A stretch of 64,000 nt of DNA from positions 90,808,469-90,872,468 of the forward strand of contig JAQMRL010000003.1 of the NCBI GenBank assembly GCA_035578175.1. Reading direction: 5' to 3'. This document shows positions 1-11,000 of the stretch, in pieces. Both the position numbers and the translations under genes were made by a program. The stretch is from Catonia carolina (Eukaryota > Arthropoda > Insecta > Hemiptera > Achilidae). A model generated the notes under the pieces. That model had not been told where the DNA came from. It saw only the letters and a program-made list of their open reading frames with translations, and did no database searches. The first letter of the stretch is position 1; each line of letters opens with the position of its first letter.

Positions 1-1479
1 TATTCATCATCAACACATTTACTGAAAGTTTTTGTTAAACTGTTTGTAAATAATTCTTACTGTTAAAAAAAAAAAATATGTTGTGTAAATTTATGCATCT
101 TTTGAAAAGGTATTTCATGGCTAATTGGTAAACTATATGAGGTTAACCATCCCGTACATTTAATGAAATATTTCATAATGTATTCAGTTTTGAATTATAA
201 AGTGGAGATAAATTATTAAATTTAAAACTATTATAATTCGCTATATTACTGGTAGACCTAGCTATTAGATGCAACTAACAATGCTTGTAGATTTGTTACA
301 GTTTCATGCTCCCGTGATGTGGTCTAATAAATCAACATGAAGTTATGTCCTCCGCAGATAGCGTCACTAACAAAACTAAACGCGATTCGCTTTTAAACAG
401 AACCGTTTCAATTGTATGTAAAATAAATTTGTTTAATCTCTACTAAGTTTAGTAAATTATTATACTTCGGTTATTTGTTTCACATGCTGCAATAGAATAG
501 TATTTAATATAAATAATCTCACCTGTATTATATAAACAACTGAATAAACAAACTATTATTGTTATTATTATAAACCACCAGGGCACTAATTTCACATTGA
601 TATAAACATAAGAACAAAATTCATGTAGCTTAATTACGTATTATTTTGATAAAATTTTTACCTTAAAAACTCATTCCAAAAAGACTAATTTAATGAATAA
701 ACATCACTGATACTATAATCAATGAAAATTATATAACTGACAAAACTATTCGCAATCCACTTCAAACTACATAAAGTTTTATTTGTATATAGAAAAGATA
801 AAAGGCTCAGTTTCCCACTAAGCGTATCCCATACTCGATATGCCATGTGCCAATTGCGCAGTCCCCCGGGTAGAAGAAAGTCTCTTGACGCACTTCTATT
901 TCCCTTTTATAAAATAAAAGTTGAAAAGAAATCAATGTTCGTTTTAATCTTCCAAAAAAATTAGAGGTCCGAATTTACGTTGGTAGAGTAAGAATGTTTA
1001 AGTGTTTTAATTTCCAGAATTAACGGTTGTCCGATGTAGAATTCTTACATGTGTTGGTCGATTTATATTAAATAAAAGTGAAAGCTATTATGTTACAGAA
1101 AATATTGATGTTATAATCTATCGAATAAATTAAATGTTTAAGTAGCAGGTTGTTAAATGCTCCAAACTAATATGTAATTTGTTCCCATGTTAAGATCTAA
1201 GTGGTAATATTTGAGATAAGACTGGCAAAGACTTTCTCTAGACTGTCTCTAGCTCGGTGCAAAAGTTTCTTCTTAGCTCCGTTACTTTATAGGGTTTGCA
1301 TGCGCATGCAAGACACTCAATACCTGCAAAGCTGGTATTCCTCAAGCTACAATGAATTAAGAAGTTGAGTAGGTTTAGCTCCAATAACATATTTTTTAAA
1401 CAATTCTAGGAAGTAACACTAGATACCGTTTTTGAGTGATATGTGCTCTGCAAAGAAAACAAATCTGGGGTGAAAGTAA
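1..1479. other. AT-rich stretch, no gene seen
   Basis: No open frame longer than chance and no recognisable repeat head or tail. The only local structures are a short poly-A run near 64-76 and a perfect 14-bp palindrome TGCATGCGCATGCA at 1297-1310. Confidence 0.6.
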
Positions 1480-2225
1480 GTTTATACCATGGACACCGGT
1501 TTTGGGAAATCAAGATTTCATGGGGTAAAACATGCGCACGACCTGTGGAAATATACGGAAGGAAAGTATTGCTTTAATTTTCTCGAAATAAAGCTTTTAC
1601 CGGAAATACTTGGTTTAGGTTCCCTGAACAAAAAACCACGTTTTTGCGGATTGGTGTGAGGTGAACAAAAATTTTCAAAAACGGAAAATCATACGAAGTT
1701 AACTTAGCACTTGAGTTAGGTATCACAAGAGGATCCGATATGAACAATGTCATAAAAATTGTTATACCGAAATGCGATATCACTTATTTTAATTTTCTCA
1801 AAAACCGCTCCTGTAACAAAATTTTGTTTAAAATTACCTCATTAACTACGTTTTTGTGACCTACAAGATGAAATAAGCAGCATCTTTACTGAGAATCGTA
1901 GGACGGCAGTGCTCTTGTAGTAAAGATATGTGTTTTTAAGATTGCGGTCTTAATATGCAATTTAAAACAAAAAAGTGTTTAATTATTCGAACATCTAAAA
2001 CTTCTATTTCAACAATATTATTATCTACAGAGCTTATTTGAGCGTCAATTAATGAGTTCCCAAAAAATTTTGTTCATCAAAATCAAACAAAGGTTGATTT
2101 TCATTTAGTGTCATCCACTCGTGATTAAAATTAGTTTTTTTTTTCATGATTTACATTGGCAAGAGAGAGTTGTGTGAGTGTGTCACATCAGATTTTTGTT
2201 ATAATAGTTCTAAGCATAAATAAAA
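1480..2225 (+). repeat. Dispersed non-coding repeat family R, copy 1
   Basis: Diverged member of a repeat family with further copies at 7610-8045 (same orientation), 47600-48664 (opposite) and 61925-62180 (opposite, partial). The left part (about 1480-1750) aligns, reversed, with 48370-48600, including the shared segments GGATCC, CTAACTCAAG and TTTCCGG-TGAAAA. The right part (about 1920-2215) ends in the family signature GGCAAGAGAGAG followed by GTGTGAGTG and CACA-CAGATTTT. No long ORF is maintained, so this is probably a non-autonomous DNA transposon, but termini and target duplication are not resolved and the class is unknown. Confidence 0.6.
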
Positions 2226-3342
2226 ATTATTGTGATTTCAAACATTTCGTAAAATACGAGTGTTTATTTCAGAAAACATTTGTTCGCTCTTGTGATCCTC
2301 CTAAAAATTCCTCATGTTAAAAATTCTTCTTAGCGTTAATACAATAAAGATTTAAACAATTCAGTATTGATTAACTCTATAATTCAGTATTGATTAAGCT
2401 CTACTTTTCTACGTACGACTAGATAAAATTCAACTTCAAACCGAATAATTCAAACATAAAATGAAAAATAGTACAACAGAAACCACTGTTGCGTGCTTCC
2501 TATGTCAAGATATTAGAAAACAAATACGCTTTTCTACGAGTATTATTCACTGTTCTACTTAAGACAGATTCATAGATCATTCAGAAGCGAATAAACTAAA
2601 ACGAAACAATATGTTTCAACTGACAATATGTATTATGTGCAAGGAATTTATATTACATTTTTAGTATTACCAAACATTTTTGAAAAATATTACTAATAGC
2701 TCATTAAAAAGTTCACAACTACTTTTCAACAGTTTTAATAAAAAAATATGGTAATTTTATTGTTGTTTTATCGTAAGAGTAATTCTACGTTAAGAAGAGT
2801 ACAATAACTGTTAAGAATATCCTGACTTACTAAGAATAATAACAACCGAGTAAGACATAAAAACCCAAAAGAAGACAGTAATAAGAGTGTGAAAAGTGAC
2901 GTAACGAATACTAAGTTGTCAAAAAAATTTGTTAGGAAAACTCATTTTCTACAAAAGCGGAACAGTAGACACTCCTATTCACTTGAGTAAAACTTGTCAC
3001 TTACAAAACATTATTAACCAACTGTATTAAGGAAGACACTTCTAAAATATTTTGTTATTTCAAAAATTTACTCATACACAGTTTCTACATAAATCAATTT
3101 AAAATAAATTTTCTCATATTTTATTCTTCATTTAGAATTAATAGTAATAGTAATATTATTATAATTTTATAGCAATAAGTATAGTATAGTAATAGTAATT
3201 GTGTGTTTATTTACAATAATACAAAATAAAAATACAAAAAAATTACAAAATAATACAAAACAATACTTACGAAACCAATAATTAAATAAAACTACCACAA
3301 AATGGTATGATCCGTCGTCTGCCAGGTTGGCAAAAAGAACAA
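2226..3342. other. AT-rich stretch, no gene seen
   Basis: Very AT-rich sequence with only short spurious frames. Nothing recognised apart from loose ATAGTAATAGTAATA simple sequence around 3140-3200. Confidence 0.6.
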
Positions 3343-3605
3343 TCAATGATTGAACTCACTAATTAAACACTTTCGGTACCTCAAGGCTGTCCTTACAAAT
3401 AATACTAAATTTCCCCAATTTTTCCCATTTGGAATTTGCACTGCTTCATCCTCCTCTAGTATAGTTTTACCAAAACACCTTTTTCTATAACCTGCCAGGA
3501 TTCTGCATCTTCCCAGGAAATGCTCTATACCCTCCTCTTCTCCCCAAATTACAGAAGAAACATACCCGAGTAGAACCAACTCGGGAACGTTGGTAAGACT
3601 GAATT
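3343..3605 (-). pseudogene. Non-LTR retrotransposon C-terminal zinc-knuckle fragment
   Basis: The minus strand encodes a 78-residue open stretch with GEEEGIEHFLGRC near its start, then LAGYRKRCFGKTILEEDE and a tail FVRTALRYR. This is the pattern of the cysteine/histidine knuckle and C-terminal tail that follow reverse transcriptase in many insect LINE ORF2 proteins. The first half of the knuckle (C-F-F-C) is readable just upstream, around 3555-3570, but in another frame, so a single-base frameshift splits the C-x2-C...H-x4-C motif. It ends at a stop after ISEFNH. No RT domain lies upstream on this strand, so it is a short 5'-truncated or dissected remnant. The exact clade is uncertain. Confidence 0.6.
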
Positions 3606-4017
3606 TTGTAACTCAGTTAATGAGTAGATAGTACTGTTATTTAACTTGTTTTTGTGAGAAATATTGATTGTTTTGTGCTGGTAAGTGTATAAATTATTGG
3701 TGCTTTTTTGTAACAGATAGGCTACAAAATAAAGAAGTAGGCTTTGGTCTTTTACAAGATAACTCAAAAAAAGTTTTTTGTACTGCCTTATTTTTTTCAA
3801 ATGTAAAAACCTGTTTTATAAAGGAAACAGAAAATTATTTAATTTCAGAACTGGATATAGATTAGATAACTACTCTGCTATTTCGAATTATATAAAATTT
3901 ATACAACCACCAAAAGCTATAACTAACCTAGAAACAATAACATGAAGTACTTGAAATAAGGCCGTGCCCTATTGTACCCTCTTCTTATAACCAAGGAAAA
4001 CAAAAATAAAATTGTAC
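3606..4017. other. AT-rich spacer
   Basis: Between the zinc-knuckle remnant and the GC-rich LTR. Two opposed short frames (65 and 83 codons) overlap here but show no recognisable motif and have the AT-rich composition of the surroundings. I see nothing functional. Confidence 0.5.
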
Positions 4018-4510
4018 TGTCACCGGATGATGACATTAAGTGGCGAGTTAAAACCTTTAATTTTTGGTGGCACTGAAAAGCGCCGTTTAAGCGGTGGTCG
4101 TCGTGATAGGAAGCGTCGATCGTAATCGTTGTGGCGGTCGAGAAGCTGGGCGACACGGTGTGTCGTCGTCCAGCGGAGACATCATCTTCTTCCCTCGCAG
4201 TAGTGCGTCGATGGCTGCATCGTCGGGTCCGGTGGGCGTAAGGCTCGGTCGAGGGACCGCTGCGGGCATCGCTCGCGTCAGCGGAGGATGACGGTGCGGT
4301 CGACGACTTACGGTGACGGGTCGGCGAGCGGAAGCATCATCTTCTCTCTTGCTGGGTCGACGATTAGTCTTCGCTGGAGTCCTGTAGCCGTGTGCTGTGG
4401 TGGACGTTCTTTTCCAAGAGTGACTAAGTCTTCTTGTATCCGGGAGTTGTCGTACTGATAGACTATTTAAAATAAATAACTTGTAAGTTTTTAATAAAAT
4501 GAAATTCACT
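4018..4510 (-). mobile_element. GC-rich LTR with histone-type 3' stem-loop, copy 1
   Basis: A GC-rich island in AT-rich DNA, homologous over about 390 bp to the LTR at 55683-56290 in the same (minus) orientation. Shared segments include GTCGTCGTCCAGCGGAGAC, CTTCCCTCGCAGTAGTGCG and GCATCATCTTCTCTCTTGC. The 3' terminus of the LTR on the minus strand is ...CCGGTGACA at plus 4018, matching ...CCGATGACA in the other copy. A histone-like stem-loop lies at 4069-4084 and a TATA-like TTTAAATA (minus strand) at 4464-4471. The U3 side has diverged and the 5' boundary near 4510 is an estimate. Both strands are open across the island for 65-140 codons, but this reflects GC-rich composition; no gag or pol is attached. 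Probably a solo LTR. Confidence 0.7.
4069..4084 (-). terminator. Histone-type 3' stem-loop (LTR copy 1)
   Basis: Read on the minus strand: GGCGCT TTTC AGTGCC followed by ACCAAA. All six stem positions pair, one as G:U, around the TTTC loop typical of replication-dependent histone mRNA 3' ends. The pair that differs from copy 2 is still pairing-competent, which argues for RNA structure rather than chance conservation. Start-to-start distance to the TATA-like box is about 387 nt. Confidence 0.7.
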
Positions 4511-4604
4511 GATTATACTATTTTCTAGTACAGTTTTAACAGTAAAACTAAATTTAAATGAAAAAGTTTTTAGAAAAAAGAAGAAAAATATCAGTATAAT
4601 TCAG

Positions 4605-5401
4605 ACAATTCACGTGTGTTTACTGTTCAGATTTTTTTGCGGCTGATTTGTGGGTAGTACAAGAAAATGAGGATGAGCTCCAGAAATTAATACACGTTTT
4701 AAATTATTTATGCAAGTTATACAATTTAAAAATCTCTCTAACCAAAACTAAAGTAATAGCATTCACTGGCAAAGTTCCCTACCAGATCTAAAATAGTAGT
4801 TGATGATACAATACTGGAACAGGTGTCACAATATAGGCCTAACTACGTGGGATTTGACGTTAGTTTTAAGGAAAATATGGACATTGAAAAGAAAGTAGGA
4901 AAGTTCCAATCAAATTGTGGGACTATAAGCAAGAGATCGTAAGTTCCAATCAATATGTGAAACCTTAAGCAAAAAAGCGAGGAAGGAAACACCAATGAAA
5001 TTTTATAAAGTGATGGCTACCCCTGTGCTTTTATACGTAAGTGAGTCGTGGGTCACCACAAAACCACTGAAGAGTAGAGTACACGCGGCGGAAATGAGAT
5101 TCCTTCGCAAAATTAAGGAATGCGCGCGTAGAGATAAAATAAGAAATGAAAACATACGCTCAGAATTAAATGTCTACAATTTAATGAAAAGGTTGCAACG
5201 GAGGGAACATATTTAGAGAATGCCGGCGGGAAGAATACCAATGGAGATTTTAAAATATGAACCTCATGAAAGGAGAGATGTTGGCAGACCACGCAAGAGA
5301 CGACAATAGTGCCGACAAATTAAACGAAAAAACAATAATAAAGGTTGTAAGTCGGAACTGGAAAAGAAGGCCAAATCTTTGTGAGTAAGAAGAAGAAGAA
5401 T
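4605..5401 (+). pseudogene. 5'-truncated non-LTR retrotransposon (RT palm/thumb and C-terminus)
   Basis: The plus strand reads FFAADLWVVQENEDELQKL from about 4633, the position of the RT catalytic F/Y-A-D-D box, followed by KISLTKTKVIAF and then, after a stop and frame changes, ILEQVSQY, KKVGKFQ and a 73-codon open frame (4995-5216) with KFYKVMATPVLLYVSESW and HAAEMRFLRK. These are the successive thumb and C-terminal signatures of a LINE ORF2 widespread in insects, possibly RTE-like. The first catalytic aspartate has become alanine (GCT at 4642-4644). The copy ends in a short (AAG)n tail at 5386-5401, like the related copy at 56775-57391. It is dead: truncated, frameshifted and with a lost catalytic residue. 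Confidence 0.8.
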
Positions 5402-6334
5402 TATTTGAAACTAATGGCTGCTATGATTTTTGTAATGTTATGGTAACAAAGTGGAATAGATTTGTCTGTATTAGCTACCTATTTCAGTACGCTATTTCAT
5501 ACACAATAGATTCCTTCAATTGTTTATATGCATACTTTATTTTATGAACTTTTTTGATTTCATATCAAAGTTAGAGATTACAGAACACTTTTATAATCAA
5601 ATTCTATTTTATAGAAAGAAATTTTTTGAATGTACATATTACTTTTATACACAATATATAAAAAAATTAGCTCAAATAATAAACATTTATACCACTTACT
5701 AAGATTTAAATAACTGAGCCATAACATGAAACAATCTATAAAATAATATAAAATCAAAAAAAGTAGTTACAGATTTGTTAGTTATGAATGAATCGGGAGA
5801 TAAAATTAATTCTGATATCAATAATATTCAGCAAATCCGCAATGGCTCAATTCTTAATCCTTCGAACATATTCTTGCACATTGCAGTAATGTAATGTAGA
5901 TAAATAGATGATGGCGTAGCTGTTCCAACAACATTTAATTTGCTAATAGCAATTAATTATAGCAATATAATCACTAAGCAAGTGAAGGATTAAAGTGACG
6001 GTAGGGAATTATTCTACATTGTTAACCCTATTCAACAAGTACACAGGTATGGATTATATTTGCTACTATATTTTAATATTATTAGCACGTTCATGTAAGA
6101 ATTATAATTGAATGTATGTAAAATACCAGAGATTCATCAGTTTCAGAGTTCTGCAAGAAGAAATAAGGATATTTATGTGAAATCAGGGTTCATTGTGCAG
6201 TCTATAAGACTGTATATTATCAAAATATAACTTTGGCTGATGACAATGATGAATTTTTCAATGTTCTTTTAATAAAATTTATGAATAAAACAATAATCAC
6301 ATTCCCACATCAGTCTACATTGTTAAACAGGACC
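5402..6334. other. AT-rich stretch, no gene seen
   Basis: A 60-codon frame at 5520-5702 is composed almost entirely of AT-rich codons and has no motif. No RNA gene or repeat boundary recognised. Confidence 0.6.
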
Positions 6335-6535
6335 TTTCACTAACGCAGCCAAGTGTCTTGGGTGATCCTAGATGTAAAGCTGAGGTGGAAAGAAGAAGTA
6401 AAAACGAAAAAGGAAAACTACAAAAAAGAATTAAAATATTTACTGATATCTCAGGTTGACGTCTCAATTATCAATCTTCAATGAATGTACTCTATACGGA
6501 AGAGCTAGAACCGGTATGGAGAAAATAAATCTTGT
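6335..6535 (+). pseudogene. Decayed Jockey-like RT thumb fragment
   Basis: With one frameshift the plus strand reads KCLG then VILDVKLRWKEEVKTKK and NYKKELKYLL, resembling the K-Y-L-G-x-x-L-D-x-x-L-x-W-x-x-H segment after the RT catalytic core in Jockey/CR1-type elements. Several stops follow. The fragment is short and heavily mutated, so the assignment is tentative. Confidence 0.5.
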
Positions 6536-7609
6536 TATAATTTTAATTAAATTTTGTTTTGTTTTAAGTTGTTTCCTTTTGATCTAGGTATGCTTTTTCC
6601 AATTCAGTCGATTGTCTAGATTTCTGCCAAGATATTTAGTGGTCTCCTTAAGTGTCTGTATGTTGTTTTCATAAATTGGTAGGCATTTTTTTCTTTTTGG
6701 TGTGTGATTTTTGCTTTGTTTGTTTTGAAATATCACTTATAAATCATACGCAACTAAAATCATACACAATAAAACATTTACAGGTAAATTATGATAATTA
6801 GAAAGAATTGAAAGATGTACAAGAAAACGCGGTTCTTAATTTAATGATTTTTGTGTAAAATACATAAATCTACTCGTACAATAAAAATCTATAATTATTT
6901 AAGTTATTAGCTACCATCATAGTGGTAGAGTCCATATTAATATTTTGTTTTTATATATATATATATATAGACAAAAACTGTATTTATCTTATGCACTACT
7001 GCTTTTCACAAATCCTTCTTACAAGAACTTTCGCGGTGCACACCGCTTCTTCAGGTAATGTTAATAAAAATTCTAAAATATTTTATAAAGATTGAATCTT
7101 CCTTTGTCAATGGTTTGAATCAAATTAGCAGTTTGATTCAGGTAAATAAAAAGTTTCTTTTATACATAAATAAAAATCAAAACAATAATAAAAATCTATA
7201 TAATTCAAAAAGAGTTCATTCTATTATATTGTAATATAAGATTACATTTAGTTTTTAAAAAACATTGTAAAATAAAATAATATGCATTTATAACAGTAGG
7301 AGTAATCTGGAAGAATTCATAAACTACAATTTCTTGATTGATATTGTCAGCCAAAAACAATGTATTTAACATGTGTTGTGCTACTTAAATAACATAAAAT
7401 ATTGTAAATTTTATAACAAGCAGCTTACTAAGCAACAGGTGTCATACATGAAAGAAACAATTAGCAATGATACGTCTTTTAAATAACGATCATATTATGA
7501 AACGACTTGATTTAAGTTCAATCAATAATATCCACTTGTTTCCGAGTTAGTAATAAAGATACAAATCATCTACAGATTACATAAATTAAATTTATAACAT
7601 TATAAAAAA
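6536..7609. other. AT-rich stretch with a (TA)n run
   Basis: Contains a (TA)n microsatellite at about 6951-6969. Otherwise no gene, RNA or repeat terminus recognised. Confidence 0.6.
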
Positions 7610-8045
7610 TTTAGACAATTTAAAAATTTACAACTTTAATTTAAACATTTCTTTGTATAACGCTTATTTTAGAGGTAATTTGTGATTCTGTTTTTCTTTT
7701 CATGAAAACTTGTAAAAAAATGATTTTTTTAAGATTTCGGCCGTAGTATGCATTTTATGACAAAAGTGTATAATAAAATTTATAGAAAATTAAGAGATCT
7801 ACAACTTTTATTTTAGGCATTTTTCTCTACAGTGTCTAGCTTAGCGTGAAAGAGTTATTTTCCCTATTATTAACACAAACTAAGGTTTTTTCATTTTGCA
7901 TCTTCAATCGTGATTAAAATAAAGCAATATTTTTGAGGTTAGGTTTTTTGTTTATTTCTAATGTATTATTACCAATGTTAGATTATATTATTCATTAATT
8001 TCATTGGCAAGAGAAAGTCGCGTGAGTTTTCACACCAGATTTTTA
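7610..8045 (+). repeat. Dispersed repeat family R, copy 2 (partial)
   Basis: Aligns with 1920-2215 and, reversed, with about 47640-48170. It shows the family's internal tandem organisation: two related units built around ACAACTTTTATTTTA...CATTTTTCTCTAC and CAACTTTAATTTAAACATTT, each followed by a GCTTAG/GCTTATTTTAG motif. The right end again carries GGCAAGAGAAAGTCG, GTGAG and CACACCAGATTTTT. Non-coding. Confidence 0.6.
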
Positions 8046-11000
8046 ATTTAGAACAACCGTTTGGTCGCTTCAAAACAAAAAACGTAATGGAAGAACAGGA
8101 ATTTTCCACTATTTTCCCTAATGAAGGTGTTTCAGGAGATATCTTATGGAGTGGAAAGGGAACCAGAGGGTGACGTTGAAAACAAACGCATTTTATTGAT
8201 GTGTCAATGAAGTCAGCCCCTGGATTAAGCTATACAGTGATCATGGAAGATATGATAAGCTTTCAATGGATTAATATTACAAGTTTGAAACAATGTATTT
8301 TACATGGTGATTTTAGTAATGTTTCCCATAACTCTTTTCGTCACTTTTATGTATAAATAACATCACATTAGTAATTATTTTCATAAGAATTATATCAAAA
8401 AATACAATAAATTTCATAAAATAAATGATAAAAGTGAAGCTGCACGTACTTTACTCATTATGTGCCTAATTAAACGTTTAATAAATAAAGTATCTGTCAT
8501 AAAATATTTGACACACTAGGTCTATCTCATCGTACTATAAGTAAATCATATTACCTTTAATTTTTGTAGTAAGAGTAAAATTTATTAAGAATCACATGGC
8601 TAAATTTTAAATTCAGTTTGATTACCTCGTTGTATAATCGTAAAGCCAACTTTGTCAATTAATCAGCTGTTTAATCAATTTTCTTTGTTGTAAAGAACAT
8701 CGGTAATAAAATGGTAAATAAATTTTATAGTACAATGTTACATTATTTAGCACTTCTATTATCTTAAGTCGTTTTTAACAAAATTAATTGTTGATTTCAA
8801 GATTTGAAATACTTCAATACCTAGTGAAAGAGTGTACAAAATCAGGAAATAATTTTTCTTCGTAGATATTGTGTTAATGATAGATCAAACAAAATTTTGA
8901 CAAAATACCTTTTTCAAACTTCTATATTATAATATCATTATAAATTAGTTAGTTTTACTGCGTAGAATACGACTTGATAAACTTATAATATTAGCTCTAT
9001 AACCTCTTGAATGAAATACCGGTAATCGTACGTAAAATTTAATTCTATGGAATACTTAAACTATCAGTTGTCATATTGGATTGAATAAAGATAAATACCT
9101 GGAAAATTTTGTTGAATGAATTAAGAATATAGCATAAAACAATACTATACATGCCAAAGAACTGTACCCTGTAGGACACCTCAATGTACCCTTATAAAAA
9201 AAAATCTCGGACATAAGCCAAGAAATTTAATTTTAAAATACCTATTCCTAAATATGAAGAATGAACAACTAAATAACATGTGGTAATAGTTTTTTTTTTT
9301 ATATTTTAGACCAGGGCGATAAGCCTTTTCAGAAGTTCACTGTTCATCCAGGAAAGACGCACAAGAGTTTTCTTTTTTTACAGACGGAGGTAATTATCTT
9401 AATTAGTCGATTGACTAGTAGAACTGTAGCTTATCTGTCCTTAGAAAACCTAGATAGAACTGTCTTTAGAAAACTTAAATTAATGGAATGGTATTTAATT
9501 CAAAAGAAATGGTTTCAAATTCTTAATAAGAGGCTTTAAAATACTGCAGATAAAACTACATTTGTCTTTACGATGGCCCTTTTTAGGTGTAGGTGTTACT
9601 ACAATAATAATAATATAGTAATATATTATAAAAATATAATCTTAATTAAAACAGTTTCGCTGCTCAGGAAAATGACCAGTAGGCTACGAAAAATAGCATT
9701 AACACTATAAGTAAAAATGTAACATACTTGGTGGTAGTTCTTTTAAAAATTTTTCAGTAATTAAATCAAATCTTGTAACTTGCCAAGGATTGATTCCCTT
9801 GTCTACAACATTTTTCTTTATTTTCTTAATTAAAAACTATACTAGATAATGGAGTTTGATATAGAGGTAATAAATGGGTGGTTGTACATAATTATTAGTT
9901 CTGTACTTTACAGAAATTACAGATCGATCACATCTAAGGAAAATTCTTTTGATAATATCAAATAATTACATTAAATCCTTTATTAAGAATGTACTTTCAG
10001 AAATCAGCCATTAAAAAATGTTTTTAATATGGCCGTTATCCCATTTCCATTTTTTGAAGATTTTAAATTGCTTTCGGAAAAGCGATGTGTGGGGTTCTAA
10101 TTGAAAAGTTTAAATGGTTTTACGATTTAATTTAATGATATAAAATCAATTTTCTTCTGAATATGTCATATCTTTTAGATAAAATTAGGAATTCTTTTTA
10201 TCTAGCCTTTCCCGTTCTATGGTGGGTACAGGCTTCTTTCAATTTATTTTATGACTCCCTGTTCTCATCCACCTCCCATTCGTCTCTCAAACATCATCCA
10301 TCCAACTGTTTTGTGGTCTTCAAACACCTCTGCTGATTTCTCGATGTCTCCAATAGATCACCCAGTGTTCCCCTCTGCTACTTCTCTACCTCACTACATG
10401 GACAACCTTTCTTCACTTAAAACCAACGTATTGCTATGAATGCAGTTCAATTTTTTTTCAAAACACTTAATTTCTTATTTTGTCTCGTAAATAAATTCCT
10501 AACATGGCTCTTTCCATTGAACAACACTTCGTTTGTCGGCTACTTTTTAATGAAAGTCTCCAGTTCATAAGGAAATACGTGATGTACGCAGTTTCTATGT
10601 ACGACATACTTTCCGTTTCACACTCACGGGAAAATATTTCTCTCAGTATAACTGACCTTACTTAAGACAACGCAGCCAAATAGAATTGCAATAGAATACT
10701 TCAACAGTTTAGTATTATTTATAGAGTTTTGTTGTTTAATAATATTTGATTAACCAGTAGGCTAGACAGTATTTTATCTATGATCAGAGTAAATGATAAT
10801 CTGCAGTAAATAATATGTAAATAAAATAATTTAACATAAATAAATAAAATTGACAGTTGTAACAAAAACAAAATAGCTTTACACTGTAAAAGTAGAAATA
10901 ATAAATGTTGAAGGAGAGAAACATACAAAAGGCTTCGAAACCGAGAAGTGACATTTGATAAAGTTGTTGGTTAAATGAAGCCAAATAGTATCTTCAGAAT

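Noticed and set aside
4087..4509. 140-codon minus-strand frame and 65-codon plus-strand frame
   Set aside because: Both fall in the GC-rich LTR; the homologous LTR at 55.7 kb does not preserve one continuous frame, so they are treated as compositional.
9290..9370. Histone-like loop at CCTTTTCAGAAG (about 9323)
   Set aside because: The loop-like CTTTTCAG is present but the flanking bases cannot form the GGCYCT/AGRGCC stem; not part of a GC-rich LTR.
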